NCBI GenBank assembly: GCA_023052935.1
Contig: CM041297.1
Coordinates: forward strand, 96,618,484-96,682,483
Length of the DNA: 64,000 nt
From: Piezodorus guildinii
Lineage: Eukaryota > Arthropoda > Insecta > Hemiptera > Pentatomidae
Reading direction: 5' to 3'
Part shown: in pieces, positions 45,310-56,599 of the stretch
Layout: the number at the start of each line of letters is the position of its first letter
Position numbering within the stretch: position 1 is the stretch's first letter
Notes under the pieces: generated by a model
Seen by the model: the letters and a program-made list of their open reading frames with translations, nothing else
The model's database searches: none
Told to the model about the DNA's origin: nothing
Translations under genes and position numbers: made by a program

Positions 45310-45770
45310 TAGAGAAGATAGAGATTACAGGAGTCATAGGTGTAGTTTCCCGCCAAAACGGTATCAGAGCCCCAGAAGAGCAACAATCAGTTGAGGGATA
45401 AATTTTCCAATCGAAGGATTATCACCAATGACCAATCGGAAACTGTAATAAAATAATACGCGGTTAATAAAGCAAATGAAGGAGCAAAGGGAAGTTGAAG
45501 CTAAATCAAGGAGGGAGGAAGGAGGAATCGATAGCGGCTTCCAGCAGCCCTGATACTTCCTCCAGTAATCCGGACTTCCTGGATCTATCTTATAAATAAT
45601 GTACCAGCCGCTTCGGGAATTATTCATTTCTCTAAATCCCGGTCACTTCACCTCATATCGCCCATTTCAACCTCATTTTCCTCCATCTGCGGCTATCCAC
45701 TTTATGCCACCTTTTTCACCTCCATTTATACCATATTCAGGTGAATATAACGCATGAGTTATATAACACA
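45310..45770. promoter_or_regulatory. Island with a perfect E2F-type site
   Basis: TTTCCCGCCAAAA at 45346-45358 fits the E2F/DP consensus. A CCAAT core ('accaatcgga') lies near 45430, and ETS-like CTTCCTCC/ATCCGGA are near 45550-45580. G+C is above the local background and there is no coding match. It may be a promoter or an enhancer. Confidence 0.3.
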
Positions 45771-46330
45771 TACTCCTGCACATACATTTTTTTGTCAATA
45801 TATTTATCTGTTTTAATTTTAATTACCAATGAGGGATGATGGACATTTTTATCATATTGTTTTCCCATAATATAGGCATCAAGAAATCCGTAGAAATTTA
45901 AGGCATAACTTAATGTGAAGAAACAATTAAGATGTGGGTCACATGTGGTGTAGTGGTTATAACAATCGCAGATTCAAAATCTAAGTCTAAGTTAAGTAAT
46001 AATCCAGCACTATGTTTAAGGAGATTTGCGAGTGTATTCCTCGGGCAGAGTTTTCTACCCAGCATTCAGTCATAATTTTCCATAATTCAATATCATTCTA
46101 GAATAATTGGAAATGTGCTACCATGTATCAGTTTTGTTCTTTTGGGTGAATCTCCAAAAAAATATAATTGCAACACTGTTATGAAGAAATTGTATTGGAT
46201 CCTATCACAAGTCTCCATAGAAACAAAAGTGAAAGGACACATCTCATACTTCTTATGTTATACTAAAACCTCTACCTTAGGAAACCATAAATGGTTTTAA
46301 AAAGTATTGGTTTCTGTACATGAACTCAGA

Positions 46331-46518
46331 CTCTATAAATTCGTTCATTCATAAGAAAAGAGAAGGCCCCTTTCAAGTCGCTACATGTTAAAATTGTAAT
46401 AATTAACAAATAATTACCACAACATATACGGGTCCAAAGCTTAGTAACCGGAGATTAGTAGTCCAGGCACGAAATTAATACAACATTTATGAAAACTCTA
46501 TAAATTCGTTCATTCATA
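46331..46518. repeat. 23-bp direct repeat pair 142 bp apart
   Basis: CTCTATAAATTCGTTCATTC plus ATA occurs at 46331-46353 and 46496-46518. The intervening 142 bases have no structure that would mark them as an element. Confidence 0.8.
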
Positions 46519-46904
46519 CGATATAAAATTGGTGTTCGGAAAAAGCCTGGTAAAAATCCCATTGATAAAAAAACATTTTATTTTATGTATGAGAATTTCC
46601 GTGTCGATCATGAATATGCTAATTCTTTGGAAATGAACTTTTCAAAGAGGTTTCCCACTTTCAAATTTAACTTGGCTAACTAGTTCTCTGTACGAGGGAG
46701 GTAGTAGAAACTAATGCAAATCGCTATCCGAATGCTATAAATCCCAAACTGGCTTAAAGTCATTTTACAAAAAAGAAAAAGAATAATGAAAAACTTTAGG
46801 TACTTTCTAATTCAGCTCGAGAGCAAAAGAGCAAACCCGGCAGAATGAGGAAGTGAAAGAAAAAGTAGCCGACAAATGACATTTCGAGTTTAGAATTGCC
46901 AAGT

Positions 46905-47245
46905 AATGTAAAGTTGACAATTTAAATCCCCCACCCTAGAAGATAGTTTAAGCCCCGCCCCCGGCCTGAATAAGTTATATAAGAAGGGTCCAAGTTGACT
47001 CCCTGAGGGACACCGGCTTAATAAGTTGCGTCGCTGTTAGGAGATTTATAATGTTAAAAGTTTATCCAGTTTGCAAATTCAATCTGCCCCGAGAGCACCT
47101 GCTCCAGGCATCAGTCTCCCGGTTGCCATGGCGACGGCACGGCGTCCTCTTTTTGTATCGCCCCCTCTGGCCGCCCCCGGCTGACCCCCTCCCCCCGCAC
47201 AAATTATATCGCATTGTCCGCCCTTCTATCTCTCTGTCACACTCT
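46905..47245 (+). promoter_or_regulatory. Promoter-like G+C-rich island with GC box, TATA box and X-box
   Basis: A GC box (CCCCGCCCCC, 46953-46962) precedes a TATA box (TATATAAG, 46976-46983), giving an expected start near 47010. Further down, GTTGCCATGGCGAC at 47122-47135 is one base away from the palindromic RFX X-box GTTGCCATGGCAAC. The block 47140-47200 is C-rich. No credible coding sequence follows within 200 bases. Promoter identity is inferred from motif order alone. Confidence 0.3.
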
Positions 47246-47484
47246 CTTCTAAATAAAAAAATTAATTATGAATTCGACAAAGGAAATAATCATATATCAT
47301 TGTCGTTATTTTTATATTAAAATTTAGAAAGATGTCTGTAGATCTGAATAAGCGGTTATGCTAGTATTGGGTTGTAAATATTTTTATTCAATTATGCATG
47401 ATCCATTTTGATCTATTGCATGTTGCCATCTTTATGGCATTTTTTAAATTCTGTTCATCATCAGGATCGATCCGAGGGCTTTGC

Positions 47485-47605
47485 GTCTTCCAAAATTTCC
47501 GGTTCTGAACCTATCAAACCACTCACAGACGGTTCTTACTTCAAAGGCGTCCTCGCCATACACACTGCTACTTCTATTAACTGTCTGTGCAGCGGAGTTA
47601 AATGA
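47485..47605 (-). pseudogene. Mariner-type transposase N-terminal fragment (HTH_48-like)
   Basis: The minus-strand frame reads SAAQTVNRSSSVYGEDAFEV, then RTVCEWFDRFRTGNF. This is the second helix-turn-helix of mariner transposases or the related HTH_48 domain ('...A..IN.VYGEDA...RTV..WF.RFR.GNF'). Directly after GNF the expected LEDA...SDRS continues in another frame and then meets three stops in a row. Neither the DDD/E catalytic domain nor inverted repeats are visible, so it is a short, dead fragment. Confidence 0.75.
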
Positions 47606-48114
47606 CGAAAATGAATTTTGATCTCTTGCACTTTTAGCAAGTAAAATACCACTTAAAGATAAGGAATCTTGGTCGAAGATCTTCCTCACGAAGGGTACAT
47701 CCAAAGTAGGTACTACTATTCATAAATATACATACGCATATTTCAATAGGTGTAATATTACCAAGTGAGATATATTACCGGTTGCTGAATCTAAAGATTA
47801 ATTGTTAAACTTAATTTTTTTTTTTTTTAATAACACTATTTATTACAATCCAAATATGTCACTCTAACTGCAAAAATGATCAGATGCCCTATACATAATT
47901 GCTGGCATGTAAGGGATGAGAGAGGTCATAGTCCAGGAGCCGAGGCCGAAAATTGGCTGGTTAAGGTACCTTGTTTAACACTGTTTAGATCTTCACGCTA
48001 GGAAGAGGTGCCACTGGGTACTGATAGTCCAGAAGCCTAGGCCGAAAAATGCGAATTATAAGAAGAAAATTTTCAATGTGATTTTCATATTTTAGCCAAC
48101 TTGTACGACAACAT

Positions 48115-49315
48115 TTTTTTTGTCTGCCAGCTCATACTGGTCGGAATCAAAAATGGCGGCCATTCAAAACGGTCACTAAAAACCAAAAAATATGATTATT
48201 TGAAGACGATTCTTTCTTTTCATTTATTAAACTAGGTCACTACATGATACAAAAAAAAAATTGTCTGCCCATTCTAGGTGGTCGGGTTCATCCGGCAGAC
48301 ATGATTCAAAAAGCACGCTCTGAGAACCAAAATTTTGTATTATTTGAAGACGTTTCTTTTTTTTCTAATTTAAAACTAGGTCTTTACCTGATACAAAAAA
48401 ACTTTGTCTGCCCATCGTAGGTGGTCGGATTAGCAGAGCAGACAAAATCCAAAAACACGCTTTAAGGACCGAAATTTCGTATCAATTGAAGACGTTTCTT
48501 TCTTTTCTAATATGAAACTAGGTCTTCGCCTGATACGAAAAAACCTTGTCTGCCCATCGTAGATGGTCGGATTAGCAGAGCAGACAAAATCCAAAAAACA
48601 CGCTTTAAGGACCAAAATTTCGTATCATTTGAAGACGTTTCTTTCTTTTCTAATATGAAACTAGGTCTTCGCCTGATGCGAAAAAACTTTGTCTGCCCAT
48701 CATAGGTGGTCGGGTTCAACTAGCAGACAAAATCAAAAAACACGCTTTAAGGACCAAAATTTCGTAATTATTTGAAGACGTTTCTTTCTTTTCTAATATG
48801 AAACTAGGTCTTTGCCTGACCAAAAAAAACTTTGCCTGCCCATCGTAGGTGGTCGGGTTCAACTAGCAGACAAAATCAAAAAACACACTTTAAGGACCAA
48901 AATTTTGTATTATTTGAAGACGTTTCTTTCTTTTCTGATATCAAACTTAGACTTCACCTGATCATAAAAAACTTTGTCTGCCTATCGTAGGAGGTCGGGT
49001 TCAACTAGCAGACAAAATCAAAAAACACACTCTAAGGACCAAAATTTTCTATTATTTGAAGACGTTTCTTTCTTTTCTTATATCAAACTAGGTCTATACC
49101 TGATGCAAAAAATCTTTGTCTGCCCATCGTAGGTGGTCGGATTCAATTGGCAGACATGATGCAAAACCACGCAATAGGTCAAGACCCTAAATTTTGAATT
49201 ATTAGAAGACGCTTTTTTCCTTTCTTATCTGGAACTAGATCTTCACCTATAACAAAAAAATTTTGTCTGCCCATCCTAGGTGGTCAGAATCATGTGGCAG
49301 ACAAGAACCAAACAG
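48115..49315. repeat. Outer tandem array, left arm (about 8.5 units of 142 bp)
   Basis: Units begin 'gtctgcccatcgtaggtggt' and end 'aggtcttcgcctgat...aaaaaacttt', with a constant 'gaagacgtttctttcttttc' in the middle. Starts fall near 48123, 48263, 48407, 48549, 48691, 48835, 48976, 49119 and 49263. Each unit's 'gtctgcc...ggcagac' forms a short inverted pair. The reading frames here (about 60-70 codons) are repeat artefacts. Confidence 0.9.
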
Positions 49316-49429
49316 TAAGCATTGAGACTTTTTTAATGGTTATTTTGTTAAATACGGGGTTTGATATTAGCATAGATGAAATTGAATGATTTCTAGGAAT
49401 CAATGTGTGTTTATGGTGGCGGATCCGAA

Positions 49430-50773
49430 GGGAAAAGGTCTAAAACGATCTAGTTCTGTTTTTGGAATAGATGGAATAGAACATTATGTATAATATGGAC
49501 AAATATATCACGGTACCTATAATACCTACAGATATCTATCAGATCTCGAATTGATGCTTATTCAATTTCCATTGATGTATATTGTAATGAGTATTTTCGT
49601 ATAATGAGTGGTTTCGGTGATATTTACCTTCAAACGTTAATACGTTAAAAAGAATTATCGTATTTAGAACACAATACATTATATGGACAAAGATATATCG
49701 ATATCTGTATGATCTGCAGACGTCTATCACTTCTTATCTTAAAGCTTATTAGAAGCTTGTTTATTTTTATTATTATGAGTATTTTGGTAAAATGAGCGGT
49801 TTCGATGATATCGGGCTGAAGACTGTTAAAAGTCGATCAATTCCTCTGCTTAAGACACAATGCATTATATAGACAAAGATATCTCGGTACCTGCAAGACC
49901 TACAGATATCTATCAGCTTTCAAATTGACGCTTATTAAATTTCGATCAATGAATATAGTAATAAGTATTTTCGTATAATAGGTGTTTATTGTAATATTTA
50001 ACTTCGTAATGCTAAAATGAGGTCAATTCCTGTATTTCGGATCCAATGCATTCAATGGACAAAGAAATCTCGGAAACTATATGATCTACAGGCGTCTATC
50101 ACCTCTTATATTAAAGCTTATTAGAAGGTTGTTAATTTTTATTATTTTGAGTAGTTTGGTAAAATGAACGGTTTCTATGATATCGGGCTGAAGACTGTTA
50201 ATAGTAGATGAATTCCTCTGTTTAAGACACAGTGCATTATATAGACCAATATATCTCGGTACCTGCAAGACATAGAGAAATCTATAAGCTTTCAAATTGA
50301 CGCTTATTCAATTTCATTAATGTATACTATAATGAGTATTGCTGTACCATGGGATGTTTCTGTGATATTAACCTACATAGGTTAAGATATGAATAATTCT
50401 CGTATTTAGAACACAATATATGGACAAATAATTTTGATACCTATAAGACCTACAGACGTCTATCACTTCTCATATTAAAGCTTGTTAGATGCTTGTTAAT
50501 TTGTATTTTTATTATTAGTTTTGTAAAATAAGCGGTTTCGCGGATATTAACTTGATGAAGTTAAATTTCGGTCGACTCTCGTATGACGAACACAATGTAT
50601 TATATCGAAAAAGTTATATCGATACCTAAAAGACCTATAGACGTCTCTTAGGTCTAAAATGTAACCTTATTAGATTACTTTTAATATATGTTCTTAAGAT
50701 TTTTTTGGTAAAATGTTCGGTTCCGATCATTTTGGGCTGAATGTTTAAAGCCGATCAATTCCTGCGTTCAAGA
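49430..50773. repeat. Inner tandem array, left arm (about 7 units of 184 bp)
   Basis: Units share 'acctacagacgtctatcac', 'aagcttattagaagcttgtt' or 'aaattgacgcttattcaatt', 'gagtattt(t/c)(g)gta' and 'ttcggtgatat'. Anchor positions near 49535, 49720, 49908, 50091, 50279, 50456 and 50641 give a period of 177-188. Two unit types alternate, giving a higher-order period near 370. Confidence 0.85.
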
Positions 50774-51245
50774 ATGGACGAAGTGAATGAAGATTTTTTA
50801 TTTAAGAACCACATTATGAGAAGTAAAATCAGCTTTTATTAAGGTCAAAGGCAAATGTAGGCTTAATAGGTTCGACTAAGTTAAACACACAGTGTCCTAA
50901 ATTCTAGAATGACCGACTTTTTTTTAATTTATATTATAAAGTGCCAAAATCATAGAAACAACGCGTTATACAAAAATACTTATAATAATCAACATTAATA
51001 GAAATCGAATAATTGTTAATTTAAGAGGTGATAGGTGTCTGTTAGACAAATTGGTGCAAATTTATCTACATAATAAATTGAGTTTTAAACATAAGAAATA
51101 AACTAATTTTAACATCGTTAAACCCAGTATCTCAGAAACTACCAATTTTACCATCATACTTAAAATAGTAAACATTTATAGAACTTGAATAAGCATTAAT
51201 GTGTAATTTTGTCGGTATCTAGATGACTATCCAAACATTTTTTAT

Positions 51246-52590
51246 TGAACGCAGGAATTGATTGGCTTTAAACATTCAGCCCAAAATGATCGGAACCGAA
51301 CATTTCCCAAAAATATCATAAGATCATATATTAAAAGTAATCTAATAAGGTTACATTTTAGACCTAAGAGTCGTCTATAGGTCTTTTAGGTATCGATATA
51401 ACTTTTTCGATATAATACATTGTGTTCGTTATACGAGAGTCGACCGAAATTTAACTTCATCAAGTTAATATCCGCGAAACCGCTTATTTTACAAAACTAA
51501 TAACAATAATACAAATTAACAAGCATCTAACAAGCTTTAATATGAGAAGTGATAGACGTCTGTAGGTCTTATAGATATCAAGATATATTTGTCCATATAT
51601 TGTGTTCTAAATACGAGAATTATTCATATCTTAACCTATGAAGGTTAATATCACAGAAACATCCCATGGTACAGCAATACTCATTATAGTATACATTAAT
51701 GAACATTGAATAAGCGTCAATTTGAAAGCTTATAGATGTCTCTATGTCTTGCAGGTTCCGAGATATATTGGTCTATATAATGCACTGTGTCTTAAACAGA
51801 GGAATTCATCTACTATTAACAGTCTTCAGCCCGATATCATGGAAACCGCATATTTTACCAAAATATTCATAATAATAAATTAACAAGCTTTTAATAAGCT
51901 TTAATATAAGAGGTAATAGATGTCTGTAGGTCTTATGGGTATCAAGATATATTTTTCCTTATAATAGATTGTACCGTAAATACGAGAATAGGCCCAATTT
52001 TAACGTTATGAAGGTAATATCACAGAAACCACCTATCATGGAATAATACTCATTACGATATACATTAATGGACATTTAATAAGCGTGAATTTGAAAGCTG
52101 ATAGATGTCTCTAGGTCTTGCAGGTACCGAGATATCTTTGTCTATATAATGCATTGTGTCTTAAGCAGAGGAATTGATCGACTTTTAACAGTCTTCAGCC
52201 CGATATCATCGAAACCGCTCATTTTACCAAAATACTCATAATAATAAAAATAAACAAGCTTCTAATAAGCTTTAAGATAAGAAGTGATAGACGTCTGCAG
52301 ATCATACAGATATCGATATATCTTTGTCCATATAATGTATTGTGTTCTAAATACGATAATTCTTTTTAACGTATTAACGTTTGAAGGTAAATATCACCGA
52401 AACCACTCATTATACGAAAATACTCATTACAATATACATTAATGGAAATTGAATAAGCATCAATTCGAGATCTGATAGATGTCTGTAGGTATTATAGGTA
52501 CCGTGATATATTTGTCCATATTATACATAATGTTCTATTCCATCTATTCCAAAAACAGAACTAGATCGTTTTAGACCTTTTCCCTTCGGA
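51246..52590. repeat. Inner tandem array, right arm
   Basis: Reverse complement of 49430-50773 with the same number and order of units. Confidence 0.85.
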
Positions 52591-52699
52591 TCCGCCACCA
52601 TAAACACACATTGATTCCTAGAAATCATTCAATTTCATCTATGCTAATATCAAACCCCGTATCTAACAAAATAACCATTAAAAAAGTCTCAATGCTTAC

Positions 52700-53640
52700 T
52701 GTTTGGTTCTTGTCTGCCACATGATTCTGACCACCTAGGATGGGCAGACAAAATTTTTTTGTTATAGGTGAAGATCTAGTTCCAGATAAGAAAGGAAAAA
52801 AGCGTCTTCTAATAATTCAAAATTTAGGGTCTTGACCTATTGCGTGGTTTTGCATCATGTCTGCCAATTGAATCCGACCACCTACGATGGGCAGACAAAG
52901 ATTTTTTGCATCAGGTATAGACCTAGTTTGATATAAGAAAAGAAAGAAACGTCTTCAAATAATAGAAAATTTTGGTCCTTAGAGTGTGTTTTTTGATTTT
53001 GTCTGCTAGTTGAACCCGACCTCCTACGATAGGCAGACAAAGTTTTTTATGATCAGGTGAAGTCTAAGTTTGATATCAGAAAAGAAAGAAACGTCTTCAA
53101 ATAATACAAAATTTTGGTCCTTAAAGTGTGTTTTTTGATTTTGTCTGCTAGTTGAACCCGACCACCTACGATGGGCAGGCAAAGTTTTTTTTGGTCAGGC
53201 AAAGACCTAGTTTCATATTAGAAAAGAAAGAAACGTCTTCAAATAATTACGAAATTTTGGTCCTTAAAGCGTGTTTTTTGATTTTGTCTGCTAGTTGAAC
53301 CCGACCACCTATGATGGGCAGACAAAGTTTTTTCGCATCAGGCGAAGACCTAGTTTCATATTAGAAAAGAAAGAAACGTCTTCAAATGATACGAAATTTT
53401 GGTCCTTAAAGCGTGTTTTTTGGATTTTGTCTGCTCTGCTAATCCGACCATCTACGATGGGCAGACAAGGTTTTTTCGTATCAGGCGAAGACCTAGTTTC
53501 ATATTAGAAAAGAAAGAAACGTCTTCAAATAATCATATTTTTCGGTTTTTAGTGACCGTTTTGAATGGCCGCCATTTTTGATTCCGACCAGTATGAGCTG
53601 GCAGACAAAAAAAATGTTGTCGTACAAGTTGGCTAAAATA
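52700..53640. repeat. Outer tandem array, right arm (two units fewer)
   Basis: Reverse complement of the left outer array, but it passes directly from the unit equivalent to the third left unit to the terminal one. The equivalents of left units starting near 48263 and 48407 are missing. This explains the roughly 290-base length difference between the arms. Confidence 0.85.
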
Positions 53641-53789
53641 TGAAAATCACATTGAAAATTTTCTTCTTATAATTCGCATTTTTCGGCCTCGGCTTCTGGA
53701 CTATCAGTACCCAGTGGCACCTCTTCCTAGCGTGAAGATCTAAACAGTGTTAAACAAGGTACCTTAACCAGCCAATTTTCAGTCTTCTG

Positions 53790-54540
53790 AATTCTAGCCA
53801 GTCCGTTGTTCTCACGTTTTGAATGAGTATGTTGTAATGAGTTAGATTTGTAATGGAATATCTTATGAGAAGTATGAATGAAGTCTTCAACAGCAAATAT
53901 GTATAGTATGTAAGATTTTGTTACTGACGTACCAGGGTGAGCGTGTTTAACACGCCGTGTTATTAGTCTCGAAATTTTAGATTGAAAAGTCTGTATTTTT
54001 TAAATGTCTTTGTTAAAACTGATAAGCAGTTTGTTAGTAGTAGATTCAATCTAGCAGGTATTTGTAAGTATAGGTAGATGTATCAGTATTTAATAAGTCA
54101 ATTTTAGTATAATCTCTTTAAAGAAAATACAAATGTTCAACTACCTTTTTAGTAAATAATTCAATAAGCAGTAGTATGAATATGGGTTAGAGAATGTTTT
54201 ATTATTTAGTTAATATATTATCCTTTTAGCGTTATAAAGTGTTCAGGCTATAAAATTATCGACATCGTACTATATATTTTTTAGGGTATTAAGACTTCTC
54301 AGATCCACACTAAATTACATTGAAGCCTGTTCATTTATTGTGTTCTAACGTTTTATGTGAAGATGCTGAACCATTTTTTTGCTAAATATATTGTATAACC
54401 TCAATATTTTGCTTATAATTTTATTTTACATTATTTAGTTGATATTCCAGAAAAGAAATGACTCATACGTGTTAGGTTTTAATATTTATGTGAACATAAA
54501 AAATAAGCTTTTTGTAACGTTGTTCTAGGCCTCTGAGATG
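53790..54540. other. AT-rich DNA without recognisable features
   Basis: No gene or known repeat is seen. Confidence 0.55.
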
Positions 54541-54955
54541 GAGAGACTGAAAATCGAGCGGAGATAAAAGAAAGTACAGAATAAGAAGAGAGAGGAGACA
54601 ATATTGGCTGGAGAGAAGAAGAGAATGGAGGGAGGAACGAATTTATCGGTCGGGTGCCCCCAGCGATGGTTTACAACCCCCCGAGGTAAGTTATGCCCCT
54701 GGAATAGGGAAAACCACCCTAATATCGGAGCGCCAACTTGTAATGAGATCGGGAGATTTAGTGAGCCTCTGGGTGATTACTTTCTCAGGGTGGCCTTCCG
54801 TGGGCAAGGAACGTCATTGGCTATGACAGGGATCTCGTGGTAGTCGTGGAGCGATTGAAGGGGATATCGTGGGGGTGGGGGTTCTAGATAATCAAGCGAA
54901 TCATCAAGTTGGTTTCGGTGGGGAATCCAAAAAAAAATACAGAAGAAACTAATTC
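54540..54955 (+). promoter_or_regulatory. G+C-richer island; possible first exon
   Basis: High-complexity block. A plus-strand frame opening at an ATG at 54604 reaches a perfect donor consensus (CCGAG followed by GTAAGT) at about 54686, after 27 codons. The same frame also continues to a stop at 54843. The peptide has no known domain. It could be a small coding or non-coding first exon, or simply a regulatory island. Confidence 0.2.
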
Positions 54956-55079
54956 TCATCTATAGATCTAAATAGATTGATAAAGAAGAAAAAAGTCAAA
55001 ATTAATTAATCGAAAATATTATCACAAAAATTAAATTGTTAGTTTCCAAAAATGAACCTTTGTAATCGAACAAAAAAAA

Positions 55080-55510
55080 AAAAAAAATAATAAAAAAACT
55101 TCTTCCCCCCTCTCCACTCCTCTAAGATAGAGAATTTTGTAAGTTTATTAGTGTTCTTAACCAGAAAATCTTCGAAAATTATTAAAAAGAGAAAAAAATA
55201 AAGAAAAAATTGAAATTTTACCCATAAATCAGACCATAACTCAGTTACTTTCGAAGATAGAGAAATATATGTAGAGAATTTTAAATTCAGTAAAGCACAA
55301 TAAACAGAAAAAAAAATATATATGATCTATTTATCCGAATAACAAATTATAGTAGATGTAATTACACCTTACTCGGTTATTATTGAAGATCAGAAAAATC
55401 GAAAAAATTCGCCACTATGAACAGTTATACCTTAATATAGTTATTTGGAAATAATAAACCAATAATTTGCAACGATATTTTTTAATAAAATAATTTGATA
55501 TTTTTTGAGG
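55080..55510 (+). repeat. Dispersed repeat family E, copy 4
   Basis: 'cataactcagttactttcgaagatagaga' and the terminal 'tatttggaaataataaacc' plus 'aataatttgcaacgatattt' match the other copies. This is the longest readable copy. Confidence 0.5.
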
Positions 55511-55519
55511 AAACTTTTT

Positions 55520-56590
55520 TTTTCCTCTCATTTAGATGCCTTGAAGAATAATAGCAATGTATTCAAAGCTAGGTTTCAAAGAAGTGGGTTTAAATGGATA
55601 TGGAGCTAATGATCGGCTATGGATTCCTGGTTCAGACCTAATAGGCATGATTTAAAACATTAAGCTTATTACGAATTATTTAACCAAGCATAAGTAATGA
55701 ATTTACAAAGGAATTTCGATTATAAGGATTGAATAAGAGAGGAGTTAGAAGATTTCATGGAGCCCCAAATCTAAACATAGTTCAAGAAATGAAATATTTA
55801 GTAGGAGATAAAATATTAATAAAACAATTAAACGACTGGAGATGAATATTAGAAATATTTTATTCGTTTACAAAAAAAAAAAAACAGTGGTTAAATAAAA
55901 AAAAAAAGAAAGATGAATTATAGAAATAAAGATAGATAAAACGAGGAGCTCACGAACACAATAGAGAGAAACGGCAACAACTGATAAGTTACAATGGATT
56001 TGTCAGTGAAAAAAAATTTATGCTTCTACAATTATAATATACAGAAAATGAAATAAGAAATAAAAAAACAGCTTCAAATAAATATTTAAAAAAAAATGTA
56101 TGTATATATATAAAACTGTTTGAATCAGTGACAAATCAATTTCACATAACCTCTTTACCCACCTAACCCACCAGCTGTTTGTAACTTCACTCCTTCACAC
56201 ACCAGACCCTTCATATATCAAATAACTGTAAAATGTCATTGCCCTTGAAGAGTATTGAATTTTTCAGCACTTATTGTTAGTGTTATTATTATTTTCTATT
56301 TTTTTCTACTCGGAAACATTTTTCCAATGACTATACAGTTTCGAAATTAGATTTTTCTTCATGAACTGAACTTTTAATATTTGAGTTTCATTATTTTCTG
56401 ACTATTAAAAGATATAAATTGAAAGAAATCAGAATTAAGCTTTTAAAAATGCTATTCCGCGTCCATATTTCATTATAAGAGAATTCAAAGGCTTTCAAAT
56501 GAATAGAAAAATAATATACTCTCGACCGAATAAAAGGAGATAAATTTATTCATGAAGAAGAAAAGTATTTATGAGAGCCATAAACTATGT
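55520..56590. other. AT-rich DNA without recognisable features
   Basis: No gene or known repeat is seen. Several poly(A) runs occur between 55870 and 56100. Confidence 0.55.
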
Positions 56591-56599
56591 TCTATTAAT

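Larger units (their letters stand above)
47948..53780. mobile_element. Giant foldback element with tandem-repeat arms
   Basis: The left arm (47948 to about 50773) and right arm (about 51246-53780) are near-identical reverse complements. A sampled 190-base stretch at 49505-49695 differs at two positions by eye. The centre (50774-51245) is AT-rich and non-coding. Each arm has an outer zone of about 142-bp tandem units and an inner zone of about 184-bp units. This matches the architecture of foldback (FB-like) transposons, which have long inverted repeats made of tandem subrepeats. No transposase is present, and no clear target duplication is seen at the outer ends. Confidence 0.8.

Noticed and set aside
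45955..46045. Faint tRNA-like 'ggtgtagtggttataacaat'
   Set aside because: No box B at the expected distance and no sister copy in the window.
47051..47320. 89-codon plus-strand frame in the C-rich island
   Set aside because: Its Pro/Leu/Arg-rich peptide follows from a C-rich tract, and the end runs into AT-rich DNA. No family match.
48430..48719. Overlapping reading frames of 61-70 codons, repeated at 53295-53581
   Set aside because: They lie inside the 142-bp tandem units and appear on both arms only because the arms are inverted copies. The composition is that of the repeat and no domain is present.
48123..49300. Possible CRISPR array (regular repeats)
   Set aside because: The 142-bp units are repeated along their whole length with no unique spacers, the palindrome is a transposon architecture, and the DNA is eukaryotic.
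47948..53780. Assembly artefact as the explanation of the palindrome
   Set aside because: It cannot be excluded without reads, but the arms differ by point changes and by two whole tandem units, which an exact duplicate would not show.
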